From Thiohalocapsa sp963698775 (GTDB lineage: Bacteria; Pseudomonadota; Gammaproteobacteria; Chromatiales; Chromatiaceae): a DNA stretch of 64,000 bases. Both the position numbers and the translations under genes were made by a program. Under the pieces are notes generated by a model that was not told where the DNA came from, did not search any database, and saw only the letters and a list, made by a program, of their open reading frames with translations. The stretch lies in contig CAVOSE010000068.1 in assembly GCA_963698775.1 (NCBI GenBank), forward strand, positions 7,548-71,547, written 5' to 3'. Below, in pieces: positions 35,676-45,605 of this stretch; the first letter of the stretch is position 1; each line of letters opens with the position of its first letter.

Positions 35676-37058
35676 GTGAGCAGCGGCTCAGCCGGATTCA
35701 CGCCGCAGGCGCTGCGTCGCAGCCTCGAGCCGTACCTAGGCCGGCGACTCTGGATCGCCTACAGCGGCGGCCTCGACTCCAGTGTTTTACTGCAGGCGGC
35801 ATCGGTCTGTTTCGGACCACGGTCTTGCACAACGGGCGCGCCGACTCACCCCTCTACCGAGCAGTCCGCGGTCGACGCACGTCCCCCACCGCAGCTGCGC
35901 GCAATTCACGTCGACCATGGCCTGAACCCCGAGTCCGCCCGTTGGGCTGAGCACTGTCGCGGCCAAGCCGCGCGCCTCGGTGTGCCGCTGACCGAACGCA
36001 GCCTGCAGTTAAGGCGGCAAAAGGGTGAAAGCTTGGAGGCGGTGGCGCGATCGGCGCGCTACGCCGCGTTTGCGGATCTGCTTGCCCCTGGCGACGTCCT
36101 GGCCACTGGCCAGCATCGTGACGATCAGGCCGAAACCCTCCTGTTGGCGTTGTTGCGCGGGAGTGGCCTGCATGGCCTCGCGGCGATGCCGGTATCGGCC
36201 AAGCTTGGCGCCGGCCTGCTGTTGCGCCCGTTGCTCGGTTTCAGCCAGGCCGAACTCTTGAATTACGCCAAACGTGAGGGCATCGAGTGGGTCGATGATC
36301 CGAGCAACGCGGACCTCGATTTGGATCGAAATCTGCTGCGTCAGAGCGTGATCCCGCTGCTGCGCCGCCGCTGGCCGTCTTTGGACCGGACTTTGGCGCG
36401 CTCCGCCGGTCATTGCGCCGAGGCCGCCGGGCTGTTGGATCGGACGGCGGACACAGGGCTTGCGCAGCTTGCCGGGCAGCGGCCCGGCACCTTGTCGGTG
36501 AAGGGGCTGCGGGCCTTGTCTCCGGCGGAAAGTCGCCTGATCCTTCGGCGCTGGCTCATGCGCGATGGATTTCGTCCACCCGCGCGTGCCGTGCTGCAAC
36601 GGATAATCGGCGAGGTGTTGAGCGCTGCCTCCGACCGGTCGCCCCTGGTGACCTGGAGCGGTTGCGAAGTGCGGCGTTATCGCGACGACCTGTACGCGCT
36701 GGCGCCGTTGCCGGACAGGTTGCAGCGACGCACGCTCGCTTGGGACGGCGGAGCGCCGCTGACTCTACCGGCGGGATTGGGGACGCTGCGGTTGCCCCCT
36801 GGCGCGCTCGATGTGGGCGCTCTGACGGTCTGTTTCGAGGGCTCTGGGTTAGCGTGCCGGAGGAGTGACGGCCGTGGTCAGTCTCTCAAAACGCTCTACC
36901 AACAGACCGGTGTGCCGGCCTGGGTCAGACCCTATGTGCCGTTACTGATGCGTGGAGATGAACTGGTCGCGGTCGCCGGCGTCAGACACTGCGATGATCG
37001 CCTGTCCGATCTGCGCTGGTCGGGACACCCGTGGGAGCGCTACGGACTCTTGCGCTAA
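35676..37058 (+). CDS. tilS: tRNA(Ile)-lysidine synthase
   Basis: The 460 residues have the N-type ATP-pyrophosphatase P-loop motif YSGGLDSSVLL near residue 29. HVDHGLNPES, TGQHRDDQAETLLLALLRGSG and the linker and C-terminal TilS domains follow. It modifies C34 of the AUA-reading tRNA-Ile to lysidine. The start is GTG. An insertion after strand 1 (about residues 48-68, Thr/Pro-rich) lengthens the loop compared with many relatives. It follows accA by 66 bp. Confidence 0.94.
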   Translation: MSSGSAGFTPQALRRSLEPYLGRRLWIAYSGGLDSSVLLQAASVCFGPRSCTTGAPTHPSTEQSAVDARPPPQLRAIHVDHGLNPESARWAEHCRGQAARLGVPLTERSLQLRRQKGESLEAVARSARYAAFADLLAPGDVLATGQHRDDQAETLLLALLRGSGLHGLAAMPVSAKLGAGLLLRPLLGFSQAELLNYAKREGIEWVDDPSNADLDLDRNLLRQSVIPLLRRRWPSLDRTLARSAGHCAEAAGLLDRTADTGLAQLAGQRPGTLSVKGLRALSPAESRLILRRWLMRDGFRPPARAVLQRIIGEVLSAASDRSPLVTWSGCEVRRYRDDLYALAPLPDRLQRRTLAWDGGAPLTLPAGLGTLRLPPGALDVGALTVCFEGSGLACRRSDGRGQSLKTLYQQTGVPAWVRPYVPLLMRGDELVAVAGVRHCDDRLSDLRWSGHPWERYGLLR

Positions 37059-37198
37059 CGGTTGACGGCTTGCGGTCAACCGCGCCGTTCTCAACTTGGA
37101 AGCGGATGAGCCCCTGAGTGGGCTTATCGCGTTGGAATCGAGCCGGGCCAGACGGAGCCGGCGGAGCACCAAGGCTATTGCAGGTATACTCCGACGAA

Positions 37199-38494
37199 AT
37201 GCCCCATGACTCCCTGACCCTCTGCCACGAATGCGATCTGCTCCAGCGCAACCCGCCGTTGCCGGAGGGCGGTTCGCTGCACTGCATCAGGTGCGGCCAC
37301 CTGCTGCACAAGCACCGGCCGGACAGCGTCAACCGCACGCTGGCACTGACGCTGGCGGGGCTGGTTTTGTTCATCGTCGCTAACAGCTACCCGTTTCTAT
37401 CCTTCGATATGCAGGGGCAGGTGACGCAGACGACGCTGTTCACCGGGGTAAAGGATCTGACCGAGCAGGGCAAGGGCGAGGTCGCCGCAGTGGTCTTCTT
37501 TACCAGTATTTTGGCGCCGGGGCTGCAACTGCTGCTGCTGCTGATCGTGCTGTTACCGCTGAAGCTGGGAGGGCGTCTGCCGCCGGGGTTTCCGACCCTG
37601 TTTCGTTGGTTCAAAACCCTGGTCCCCTGGGGCATGATGGATGTGTTCATGATCGGCATCCTGGTGTCGGTGGTGAAACTGACGGACATGGCGACCATTG
37701 TTCCCGGTACCTCGTTGTTCGCGTTCGTCGTCCTCATCTTCGTGCTCGCGGCGGCGCAGGCGGCGCTGGACCCGGACGTGGTCTGGGAGCAGGTGCCATT
37801 GCCACCGAATGTGCGCCGTTCGCCACATCCGGGTGAGCGGGCGTTGGGCTGCGACGTGTGCGAACTGGTGGTGCCGGAACGGGCGGCACCGCGGGATCAA
37901 CAGCGGCGTTTGCGCTGCCCGCGTTGCAGCGACGTGCTGCATTGGCGCAAGCCCCAAAGCCTGCAGCGCACCTGGGCGCTGGTCATTGCTGCCTGCCTGT
38001 TCTATGTGCCGGCCAATCTGTTCCCGGTGATGGCGGTGACCTCACTGGGCCAGACGCAGGCGGATACTATCTTCAGCGGCGTGGTGTTCCTGCTAAAACA
38101 TGGCATGTGGCCGCTGGCCGCGATCGTGTTCATCGCTAGCATCTTCGTGCCGCTGCTGAAGCTCTTGATCCTGCTCTTTTTGCTGATCTCGGTGCAGCGC
38201 AAATCGCGTTGGCGCCCGCGCGACCGTACCAAGCTGTATCGGATCACCGAGGCCATCGGGCGTTGGTCCATGGTCGACGTGTATGTGGTTACCATCCTGG
38301 TCGCCTTGGTTCGCCTCGGCAATCTGGCCAGCATCGAGGCGCAGGCCGGTGCCGTCTTTTTCTGTGCGGTCGTCATTATCACCATGTTCGCCGCCATGTC
38401 GTTCGACCCCAGGCTGATCTGGGATGCAATGGAGCAGGACCATGCCGGAAACCCCCAAGCCGCCGGAGTCCGACATGAACCCAGCACCGCCTGA
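37199..38494 (+). CDS. pqiA: Paraquat-inducible protein A (PqiA)
   Basis: This inner-membrane protein of 431 residues is built of two repeats. Each has a zinc-ribbon (CHECDLL...CIRCGH; CDVCEL...CPRCSD) followed by four membrane helices. With PqiB and PqiC it forms a lipid-transport bridge between the membranes. The start ATG 37199 places the first CxxC near residue 10; the frame is open further upstream. The 3' end overlaps pqiB by 53 bases, which implies translational coupling. Confidence 0.92.
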   Translation: MPHDSLTLCHECDLLQRNPPLPEGGSLHCIRCGHLLHKHRPDSVNRTLALTLAGLVLFIVANSYPFLSFDMQGQVTQTTLFTGVKDLTEQGKGEVAAVVFFTSILAPGLQLLLLLIVLLPLKLGGRLPPGFPTLFRWFKTLVPWGMMDVFMIGILVSVVKLTDMATIVPGTSLFAFVVLIFVLAAAQAALDPDVVWEQVPLPPNVRRSPHPGERALGCDVCELVVPERAAPRDQQRRLRCPRCSDVLHWRKPQSLQRTWALVIAACLFYVPANLFPVMAVTSLGQTQADTIFSGVVFLLKHGMWPLAAIVFIASIFVPLLKLLILLFLLISVQRKSRWRPRDRTKLYRITEAIGRWSMVDVYVVTILVALVRLGNLASIEAQAGAVFFCAVVIITMFAAMSFDPRLIWDAMEQDHAGNPQAAGVRHEPSTA

Positions 38495-40181
38495 ACCAGG
38501 TGCGCCTGGTCGGGACCCAGGCCGGACGGACGACCTGGATTTGCCCGAGGCCCAGGTCGTCAAACGCGATCGCATCTCACTGGTGTGGTTGCTACCGGTC
38601 TTGGCGCTGGTGGTCGGCGGCTGGCTGGCTTACAAGACCCTATCGGAGCGGGGGCCGATCATCACCGTTGAGTTCAAGACGGCCGCGGGGCTCACGGCCG
38701 GCAAGACCAAGGTCAAGTTCAAGGACGTCGACATCGGTGATGTGACGGCCATCGACGTCAGCGACGATCTGTCCAAGGTGATCGTCACGGCCGAACTCAC
38801 GCATGGCTCGGAGAAGTTCCTGACGCACCAGACCCGTTTCTGGGTCGCGCGTCCGCGGGTGACCGCGAGTCGGGTCTCCGGACTGGAGACCCTGCTCTCG
38901 GGCGCGTTCATCGCCATCGATCCGGTTGGCGAGGGCAAGCAGCAGCGCCATTTCGTTGGCCTGCCGGAGCCTCCGGTCATCACCACCGACGAGCCCGGTA
39001 AGACCTTTCGACTGCGTTCGCCGACGCTGGGCTCGCTGAATCTTGGTTCTCCGGTCTATTACCGTCATATCCGCGTGGGACAGGTCATCGAATTCGAACT
39101 GGACAAGGATGGTCGTGCGGTGACCATCGATGTGTTCGTGGCCCGGCCGCATGACCAACTCGTGCTGACCAATACGCGGTTTTGGAACGCTAGCGGTATC
39201 GACCTAAAGCTCGGCGCAGATGGTGTCAGCCTCGACACCGAGTCGCTGATGTCGGTGCTGCTCGGCGGCGTTGCGTTCGACAATCCCGACACGCTTGAAT
39301 CGGATGGCGCGCCGGCGACTCCGGATCAGTTCTTTCCGCTTTATCCAAATCGGGCGGAGGCTCATGAGCGGGTCTATCTGGACAAGGAGCGCTATTTGCT
39401 GGTTTTCAGCGGCTCCGTGCGCGGGCTTAATATCGGTGCGCCGGTGTTGCTGCGCGGCATCAAGGTCGGTCAGGTGTTGGATATTCAGCTCAAGTTTGAC
39501 CCCACCAAGCTCGAATTCTTTATTCCAGTGCTGATCGAGATCGAGCCTGAACGGATCGGCTTTCCCGAGGGGCAAGGGCGCGCCAGGGTCCTAGAAGATG
39601 AACCGGATATCGTGGACAAGATGGTGGCGGCAGGTCTGCGGGCTCAGCTCAAGACCGGCAGTCTGCTGACGGGCCAGCTCTATGTCGAACTCGAATTTCA
39701 TCGAGACGCACCGCCGGCGCGCCTGGCGCGCCGCGGCGACTATCGGGTGGTGCCGACGTTGCCGACGCCCCTGGAAACCATCACCACCCAGGTCAACCGT
39801 ATCTTGGGCAAGATCGACGGGTTTCCGATCGACGAGATCGGCGAGGACCTCAGCGCAACGCTGTCCGGTGTGCGCGAGGTGGTCGATTCGACGGCGCTGA
39901 AGAATTCGCTGACCGAATTGGAACTGATCCTGCGCCAATTGCGCAGCCTGAGCGTCAAGCTTGACGACCAAATTGCGCCGGCACTGAGCAGCAGCCTGCA
40001 TGAGGCGGAGCAGGCGCTTAAGAATGCGAACGCGCTGATTGCGCCAGATGCGCCCCTGAATGCCGAAACCGTGCGTACAATGCGCGAACTGAGCGCGGCG
40101 GCGCGCTCGATCCGTACGCTTGCGGATTACCTGGAACGACATCCGGAGGCCCTGATCCAGGGCAAAGGGGGGACCCGTTGA
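38442..40181 (+). CDS. pqiB: PqiB, MCE-domain lipid transport protein
   Basis: The 579 residues have one N-terminal membrane helix (about 45-62, LVWLLPVLALVVGGWLAY). Three MCE/MlaD domains follow (each opening near ITVEFKTAAGLTAG-like or LRSPTLGSLNLGSP sequences) and then a long helical C-terminal region (about 450-570). In E. coli stacked MCE rings plus this helix form a tunnel across the periplasm. GGAG precedes the ATG within pqiA. The stop overlaps the pqiC start. Confidence 0.92.
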   Translation: MPETPKPPESDMNPAPPEPGAPGRDPGRTDDLDLPEAQVVKRDRISLVWLLPVLALVVGGWLAYKTLSERGPIITVEFKTAAGLTAGKTKVKFKDVDIGDVTAIDVSDDLSKVIVTAELTHGSEKFLTHQTRFWVARPRVTASRVSGLETLLSGAFIAIDPVGEGKQQRHFVGLPEPPVITTDEPGKTFRLRSPTLGSLNLGSPVYYRHIRVGQVIEFELDKDGRAVTIDVFVARPHDQLVLTNTRFWNASGIDLKLGADGVSLDTESLMSVLLGGVAFDNPDTLESDGAPATPDQFFPLYPNRAEAHERVYLDKERYLLVFSGSVRGLNIGAPVLLRGIKVGQVLDIQLKFDPTKLEFFIPVLIEIEPERIGFPEGQGRARVLEDEPDIVDKMVAAGLRAQLKTGSLLTGQLYVELEFHRDAPPARLARRGDYRVVPTLPTPLETITTQVNRILGKIDGFPIDEIGEDLSATLSGVREVVDSTALKNSLTELELILRQLRSLSVKLDDQIAPALSSSLHEAEQALKNANALIAPDAPLNAETVRTMRELSAAARSIRTLADYLERHPEALIQGKGGTR

Positions 40182-40867
40182 AGCTCGCTAAGTTGTTCGC
40201 TCCGTGGTGCCTATCGGCACTGTTGGTGGCCGGTTGTGCCAGCACGCCACCGTCTACGTTTTATGTGCTCACGCCCATCCCAGAGGCGGCCGGGCGCAGC
40301 GGCGACCTTGCCGGCGGTGGTATCTCGGTGGGTATCGGGCCGGTGGTGTTTCCGCAATTTCTCGATCGTCCACAACTGGTCACCCGCGATGGGACCAATC
40401 GATTGGATGTCGACGAGTACAACCGCTGGGGCGGTGCCGTGCAGGACGACTTTCTGCGTGTCTGGGGCGAGAACCTCGCCCATCTGCTCGGCACTAGCCG
40501 CATCGTCGTCTTTCCGAGCGAAACACGCATGCCCATCGACTTCCGCGTCACGGCCGAGGTGGTCAGCTTCGAGGGGATGCCAAGTCGCGAGGCCCTGCTG
40601 AAGGTACGCTGGGCGGTCATGGATTCGTATCTCGAGCAGACCATGGCCGTGCGCGAGGATGTCTATCGCTGTCCGGTCAGTGCCGCGTCGGTGCCTGGTG
40701 CGAGCGCCAGCAGCGCCAGCGACAAATATCAAAGCGCCGCCGCGGACTCCGAGGCCGTGGTGGCGGCCATGAGCCGCTGCCTCGGCGACTTCAGCCGCGA
40801 TGTGGCCGCGGTCGTCGGCGCCCTGCCCAAGCCGCTGCCCCCCGCGGCCACCGTCTCGCCACTGTAG
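40178..40867 (+). CDS. pqiC: PqiC outer-membrane lipoprotein (ABC-type transport auxiliary)
   Basis: The 229 residues have a lipoprotein signal ending in VAGC (LLVAGCASTPPSTFYVLTP). The PqiC/DUF330 signature follows: IGIGPV-like strand VGIGPVVFPQFLDRPQLV and WGGAVQDDFLRVWGENLA. The start is TTG overlapping the pqiB stop (TTGA), with AGGGGGG upstream. A low-complexity Ser/Ala segment (about 168-190) is unusual. It completes pqiABC; REP-like hairpins follow the stop. Confidence 0.88.
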   Translation: MKLAKLFAPWCLSALLVAGCASTPPSTFYVLTPIPEAAGRSGDLAGGGISVGIGPVVFPQFLDRPQLVTRDGTNRLDVDEYNRWGGAVQDDFLRVWGENLAHLLGTSRIVVFPSETRMPIDFRVTAEVVSFEGMPSREALLKVRWAVMDSYLEQTMAVREDVYRCPVSAASVPGASASSASDKYQSAAADSEAVVAAMSRCLGDFSRDVAAVVGALPKPLPPAATVSPL

Positions 40868-40876
40868 CGGCTGGGA

Positions 40877-40947
40877 GCGCCGACTTTCCAGTCGGCGCCA
40901 GCATGCTCGCGTTCTCTGCTGCGAGGCGCCGGTTGGAGAACTGGCGC
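40877..40947. repeat. Pair of inverted REP-like hairpins (BIME-like)
   Basis: Hairpin 1 (40877-40898) is GCGCCGACT-TTCC-AGTCGGCGC with a perfect 9-bp stem. Hairpin 2 (40926-40947) is GCGCCGGTT-GGAG-AACTGGCGC with one wobble. Read on the opposite strand, hairpin 2 has the same layout as hairpin 1 (loop CTCC), so the two are head-to-head copies of one element after pqiC. Confidence 0.65.
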
Positions 40948-41089
40948 ACCCAGTGCCGCTAGCATCCGAACAGCGCTTGCGGTCGGCCGGCACCGGATAG
41001 GCGCGGTGCACCACGCGATTTCGATGCGGGTTACACTCACTGCCGTTTTGCACAAGCACGACGCAATCACCTATCGGGGACCTGGCTTC

Positions 41090-42424
41090 ATGATCCTTTC
41101 CATTGGGGACATTGCTGGTGCGCGCGGACCGCGCCACCTGATCGCGGCAGTCTTGCTATCGGCGCTGGCCGGCAGCGCCCTCGCGACGGACGACCAGGCC
41201 AAGTCCGCTTCCGACAAGGCGCCGCCGCCGTCGGTGGTCGTCGCGGCCGTGGAGACCAAGGCCGTGAATCGTCAGGGCCGTTTCATTGGTAATATCAAGG
41301 CGATCCAGTCGGTCGACCTGATGGCGCGGGTTGAAGGCTTCTTGGAGCAGGTGGCGTTTCAACAGGGCGGGATGGTGGAGCAGGGCCAGCTGCTATACCA
41401 AATCGAGCAAGCGCAGTACCAGGCCACCCTCGATGGCGCCAAGGGTCAGGCCGCGGCGGCCAAGGCCGATTCCGCCGCCGCCAGCGCGAATTTGGAAGAC
41501 AAGCAGGCGGACTACGAACGCCAAGCGGTGCTCGTCAAGAAAGGCGACACTTCCAAGACCATGTTCGACCAAGCCAAGGCCGCGCGCGACGAGGCCAAGG
41601 CCGACGTAGAAAAGACCGCCGCTAGCGAGCAACAGGCCGCCGCGGCGGTGGAGTCGGCGAAGATCAATCTCGGCTACACCACAGTCAAGAGCCCCATCAA
41701 GGGGCGCATCGGTGCCACTAACTATACGGTGGGCAATCTGGTGAATCCCAGCAGCGGTACCCTCGCCACCGTGGTGCAACTGGACCCGATCCGTGCGGTC
41801 TTCTCGATCCCGAGCGCGGATTTCGTCCGAATCAGGGGACAGGTCGGCACGCAGGATATCGAGGCATTCCGGAGCCGTTTCGTGCCGGAATTGGTGCTGC
41901 CCACCGGTGAGCCCTACGACCATGAGGGAACGATTGCCTTTTCAGACAACCAGGTCGACGCCAGTACCGGCACAGTATCCGTGTATGCTGACTTTCCGAA
42001 CCCGGCAGGTGTCTTGCTGCCCGGCCAGTTCGTCACGGCGCTCGTCCATATGGCCGATGAGGAGCGTCTTCCGGTGGTGCCCGCCGCCGCGCTGCAGCGC
42101 ACCCGCGACGGCGAGCAGGTCTACGTGGTCGGCAAAGGCAATCGCGTCGAACTCCGGAAGATCAAGACCGGGGCCAAGGTCGATCATGGGTACGCCGTGC
42201 AGTCCGGGCTCAGCGACGGGGAGATGGTGATTGTTTCTGGGGTGCAGAAGGTCAAGCCGGGTATGGTCGTGGAGCCGAGCAGCGAGGGTGCGGCGAAATC
42301 CACGCCGTCAGCGCCCGAGGCAAAGACCAAAGCGTCTGCGGTCCCAATCGAGAACAAGCCCGAGAATAGGTCCGAGCGCGAGCCAGGGGCAACCGATGAG
42401 TCTCCGAAGACCGAGGCCAACTAA
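41090..42424 (+). CDS. RND efflux membrane-fusion protein (second system)
   Basis: The 444 residues have a secretion signal (about 1-34, ending GSALA). The lipoyl half-motif VDLMARVEGFLEQVAF is followed by an Ala/Lys/Glu-rich coiled-coil hairpin (about 105-185) and the second lipoyl half (TVKSPIKGRIGATNYTVG). Beta-barrel and membrane-proximal domains follow, with a Lys/Glu/Pro-rich tail. The start ATG 41090 begins the signal; in-frame sequence before it is not signal-like. The permease gene starts immediately at the stop (TAAATG), so they are one operon. Confidence 0.9.
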   Translation: MILSIGDIAGARGPRHLIAAVLLSALAGSALATDDQAKSASDKAPPPSVVVAAVETKAVNRQGRFIGNIKAIQSVDLMARVEGFLEQVAFQQGGMVEQGQLLYQIEQAQYQATLDGAKGQAAAAKADSAAASANLEDKQADYERQAVLVKKGDTSKTMFDQAKAARDEAKADVEKTAASEQQAAAAVESAKINLGYTTVKSPIKGRIGATNYTVGNLVNPSSGTLATVVQLDPIRAVFSIPSADFVRIRGQVGTQDIEAFRSRFVPELVLPTGEPYDHEGTIAFSDNQVDASTGTVSVYADFPNPAGVLLPGQFVTALVHMADEERLPVVPAAALQRTRDGEQVYVVGKGNRVELRKIKTGAKVDHGYAVQSGLSDGEMVIVSGVQKVKPGMVVEPSSEGAAKSTPSAPEAKTKASAVPIENKPENRSEREPGATDESPKTEAN

Positions 42425-45400
42425 ATGAACGTCTCTCGGGTCTTCGTTGAACGGCCGCGGCTCGCAGCGGTCATTTCTATCGTGCTGGTGGTGGCGGGGC
42501 TGCTAGCGATCGTTGCCATCCCGGTGGCCCAGTATCCGAACATCACACCGCCGGTGGTGCTGGTAACGGCAAACTACCCCGGCGCCGATGCCGAGACCAT
42601 CGCCAACACCGTCGGTGGGCCGATCGAGGAGCAGGTCAACGGCGTCGAGAACATGCTGTACATGTCCGCGACCGCGTCCAGTGCCGGCACCTACAGCCTG
42701 ATGGTGACCTTCTCGGTCGGCACCGACCCCGACATCGCCCAGGTCAACACCCAGAATCGCGTCTCCCAGGCCCTGGCCAAGCTGCCGCAGCAGGTACAGA
42801 ACCTGGGCGTGACGGTGCAGGCGGAGTCGACCAATCTGCTGTTGGTGATCACGGTGTCGTCGCCGGACGATTCGCGCGATCCACTGTTTTTGTCCAACTT
42901 CGCGACCATCAACGTGCAGGACGAGCTCGCACGTGTGGCCGGCGTCGGAGAGGCCAATCAGTTCGGCCCGCTGGACTATTCCATGCGTATCTGGCTGGAG
43001 CCGACCAAGATGTCGGCGCTCGGTATTGCGCCGAGCGACGTCGTCACCGCGATCCAGCAGCAGAACATCCAGGCCGCGCTGGGACAGATCGGTGCCGCGC
43101 CGATCCCGGACGACCAGACCTTCCAATACACCATCGTCACCCAGGGGCAGCTGGCGGAGCCCTCGGAGTTCGGCCAGATCGTCGTGCGCACCAGCGCCGA
43201 CGGCGGCATCGTGCGCATCGCCGACATCGCCCGCGTCGAGCTTGGCTCCCAGTCCTACAGCGCGATGTCGACCTACAACGGCAAGCCGACCGCCGCCATC
43301 GCTATCTACCAGGCGCCGGGAGCGAACGCCCTGGAGGTTGCCGACTCCGTGCGCGCCGAACTCGAGCAGCTGAAGACGCGCTTCCCGGACGGCGTCGAGG
43401 CGCAGGTGATGTACGACTCGACGCTGTTCGTGAAGGCGTCGATCGAGGAAATCGTCTACACCCTGGGCATCACGGCGGTGATCGTGTTGTTGGTGGTGTA
43501 CATCTTCCTGCAGGACCTGCGCGCGACCATCGTGCCGGCGGTGACCATCCCGGTCTCGCTGATCGGCGTGTTCATCGTGCTGCTGGCGGCGGGGTTCTCG
43601 GCCAACACCATCAGCCTGTTCGCCATCGTGTTGTCCATTGGCTTGGTCGTCGACGACGCCATCGTCGTGGTGGAGAACGTGCAGCGCATCATGCTGGAGG
43701 AGGGGCTCGATCGCCGTGCCGCGACCCTTAAGGCCATGGATCAGGTCACCGGCCCGATCATTTCTACCACGCTGGTGCTGTTCGCGATCTTCGTGCCGGT
43801 GGCCTTCCTGCCGGGCATCACCGGCGAGCTGTTCCGCCAGTTCGCGTTGACCATCTCCGCGGCGGTGGCGATCTCGGCGCTGAACGCGCTGACCCTGTCG
43901 CCGGTCTTGACCTCGCTGTTCCTCGGCACGCCGAAGGAGGCCAAGCGCGGGCCCTTCGCCTGGTTCAACAAGGGCCTGAACGGCGCGCGCAACGGCTATG
44001 TCTCTGTGGTGGGGCTGATTGCCCGGCGCTCGGTCGTCGCCGGTCTGTTGGTGATTGCGGTCGGGATCGGCGCTGGCGCGTTGTTGCAGCAATTGCCGAC
44101 CGGCTTCTTGCCCAACGAGGACCAGGGCGTGCTGTTCGTCGACGTCAGCCTGCCCAGCGCGGCCTCGATGCCGCGCACCCAGCAGGTGCTCGATCAGGTG
44201 CGCGAGATCGCGGCCGCCACGCCCGGCGTCGCCAACGTGCTGATGGTCAACGGCTACAGCCTGCTGACCAGTTCGTCGTCGTCCAATGCCGGACTCGGCG
44301 TTCTGGTGCTCGATCCCTGGGACGAACGCACCACGCCGGAGACACGCTTGCGCGGGCTGTATACGGGGCTCAAAGTCGAAGCTGGATGCGATCCCCGGCG
44401 CCAATGTGCTGGTCTTTCCGCCGCCGCCGATCAGCGGGCTGGGCAATGCCGGCGGCTTCACGATGCAGATCGAGGCCCTCGGCGGGCAGTCGGCGCAGGA
44501 ACTGACCCAGGTGCTCAAGGGCCTACTGGCAACCGCGAATCAGGACCCGCGCATCGCCACCGCCTATTCCACCTTCACCGCCGACGTGCCGCAGCTGTTT
44601 CTAGACCTGGACCGCACCAAGGCGGAGTATCTCGACGTGCCGGTCTCGCAGCTGTTCGACACCATGCAGTCGGTGTTTGGCAGCACCTACGTGAACAACT
44701 TCACCTATCTGGGCCGCACCTTTCAGGTCAATGTCGAGGCGGACCAGGAGGCGCGGCGCGACGTCGATGACATCGGCTCCACCTATGTACGCTCGAACAA
44801 CGGCAACATGGTGCCCATCTCGGTGCTGGCGGAGATCCGTGAGGACCTGGGCGCCGACCTGATGTTCCGTTACAACCAGTTCCTGACCGCCGCCATCAAC
44901 GGCAGCCCGGCCGCGGGCGCCTCCACCGGCGATGCAATGGCGGCGATGGAGGCCGCTGCCCGCACGGCCTTACCCGACGGCTATAGCTACGAGTGGACGG
45001 CGATGTCCTACCAGGAGGCGCAGCAGAGCGCCGGCGGCGAACTCGCCATCTTCGGCTTGGCCGTGTTGTTCGGCTATCTGTTCCTGGTGGGGCTGTATGA
45101 GAGTTGGGCGATCCCGTTCTCGGTGCTCACGTCCGTCACCGTCGCCGTGCTCGGCGCCGCGTTCGCGCTCTGGGCGGTCGGTCTCGACAACGACCTCTAC
45201 ACCCAGATCGGCCTGGTGCTGCTGATCGGTCTGGCCGCCAAGAACGCGATCCTCATCGTCGAGTTCGCCAAGGAACAGCGCGAGGCCGGCAAGTCCCGCT
45301 TCGACGCCGCGCTGATCGGCGCGCGTATGCGGTTTCGTGCCGTGCTGATGACTGCCATCGCCTTCATCGTCGGCCTGCTGCCGCTGGTCGTCGCCACCGG

Positions 45401-45596
45401 CGCCGGCGCCAACGCCCGCGTGCATCTGGGCTTCACGGTGCTCGGCGGGATGCTCGCCGCGACGCTGTTCGGCATCCTGCTGATTCCCGGCCTGTACGTC
45501 ATGTTCCAAGGCATCGGCGACAAGATCGGCGTGTGGATCGGCAATCGTGAGCCAGAGGCGCAAGACAGCTCTGCGGAAGCGGCGCCGAAATCTTGA
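42425..45596 (+). pseudogene. RND-family (HAE1) efflux permease gene with one-base frameshift
   Basis: The first frame (42425-44770, 781 residues to its stop) encodes a normal AcrB/MexB-like N-terminus (MNVSRVFVERPRLAAVISI, GLVVDDAIVVVENVQRI). After LRGLYTGLK its sequence becomes nonsense, while the +1 frame continues correctly as SKLDAIPGANVLVFPPPP and runs to 45596. Removing one A from the AAA at 44372-44374 restores a 1056-residue permease of normal length with all twelve membrane segments. The rest of the gene shows no decay. It is either a recent inactivating mutation or a sequence error. The membrane-fusion gene upstream is intact. Confidence 0.88.
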
Positions 45597-45605
45597 CCGA
45601 TGCCG

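Noticed and set aside
42503..44518. 671-codon minus-strand frame opposite the RND permease
   Set aside because: Its composition (His/Asp/Arg/Gln-rich, no hydrophobic core) is that of an antisense shadow of a high-GC gene; the plus strand encodes a clear family.
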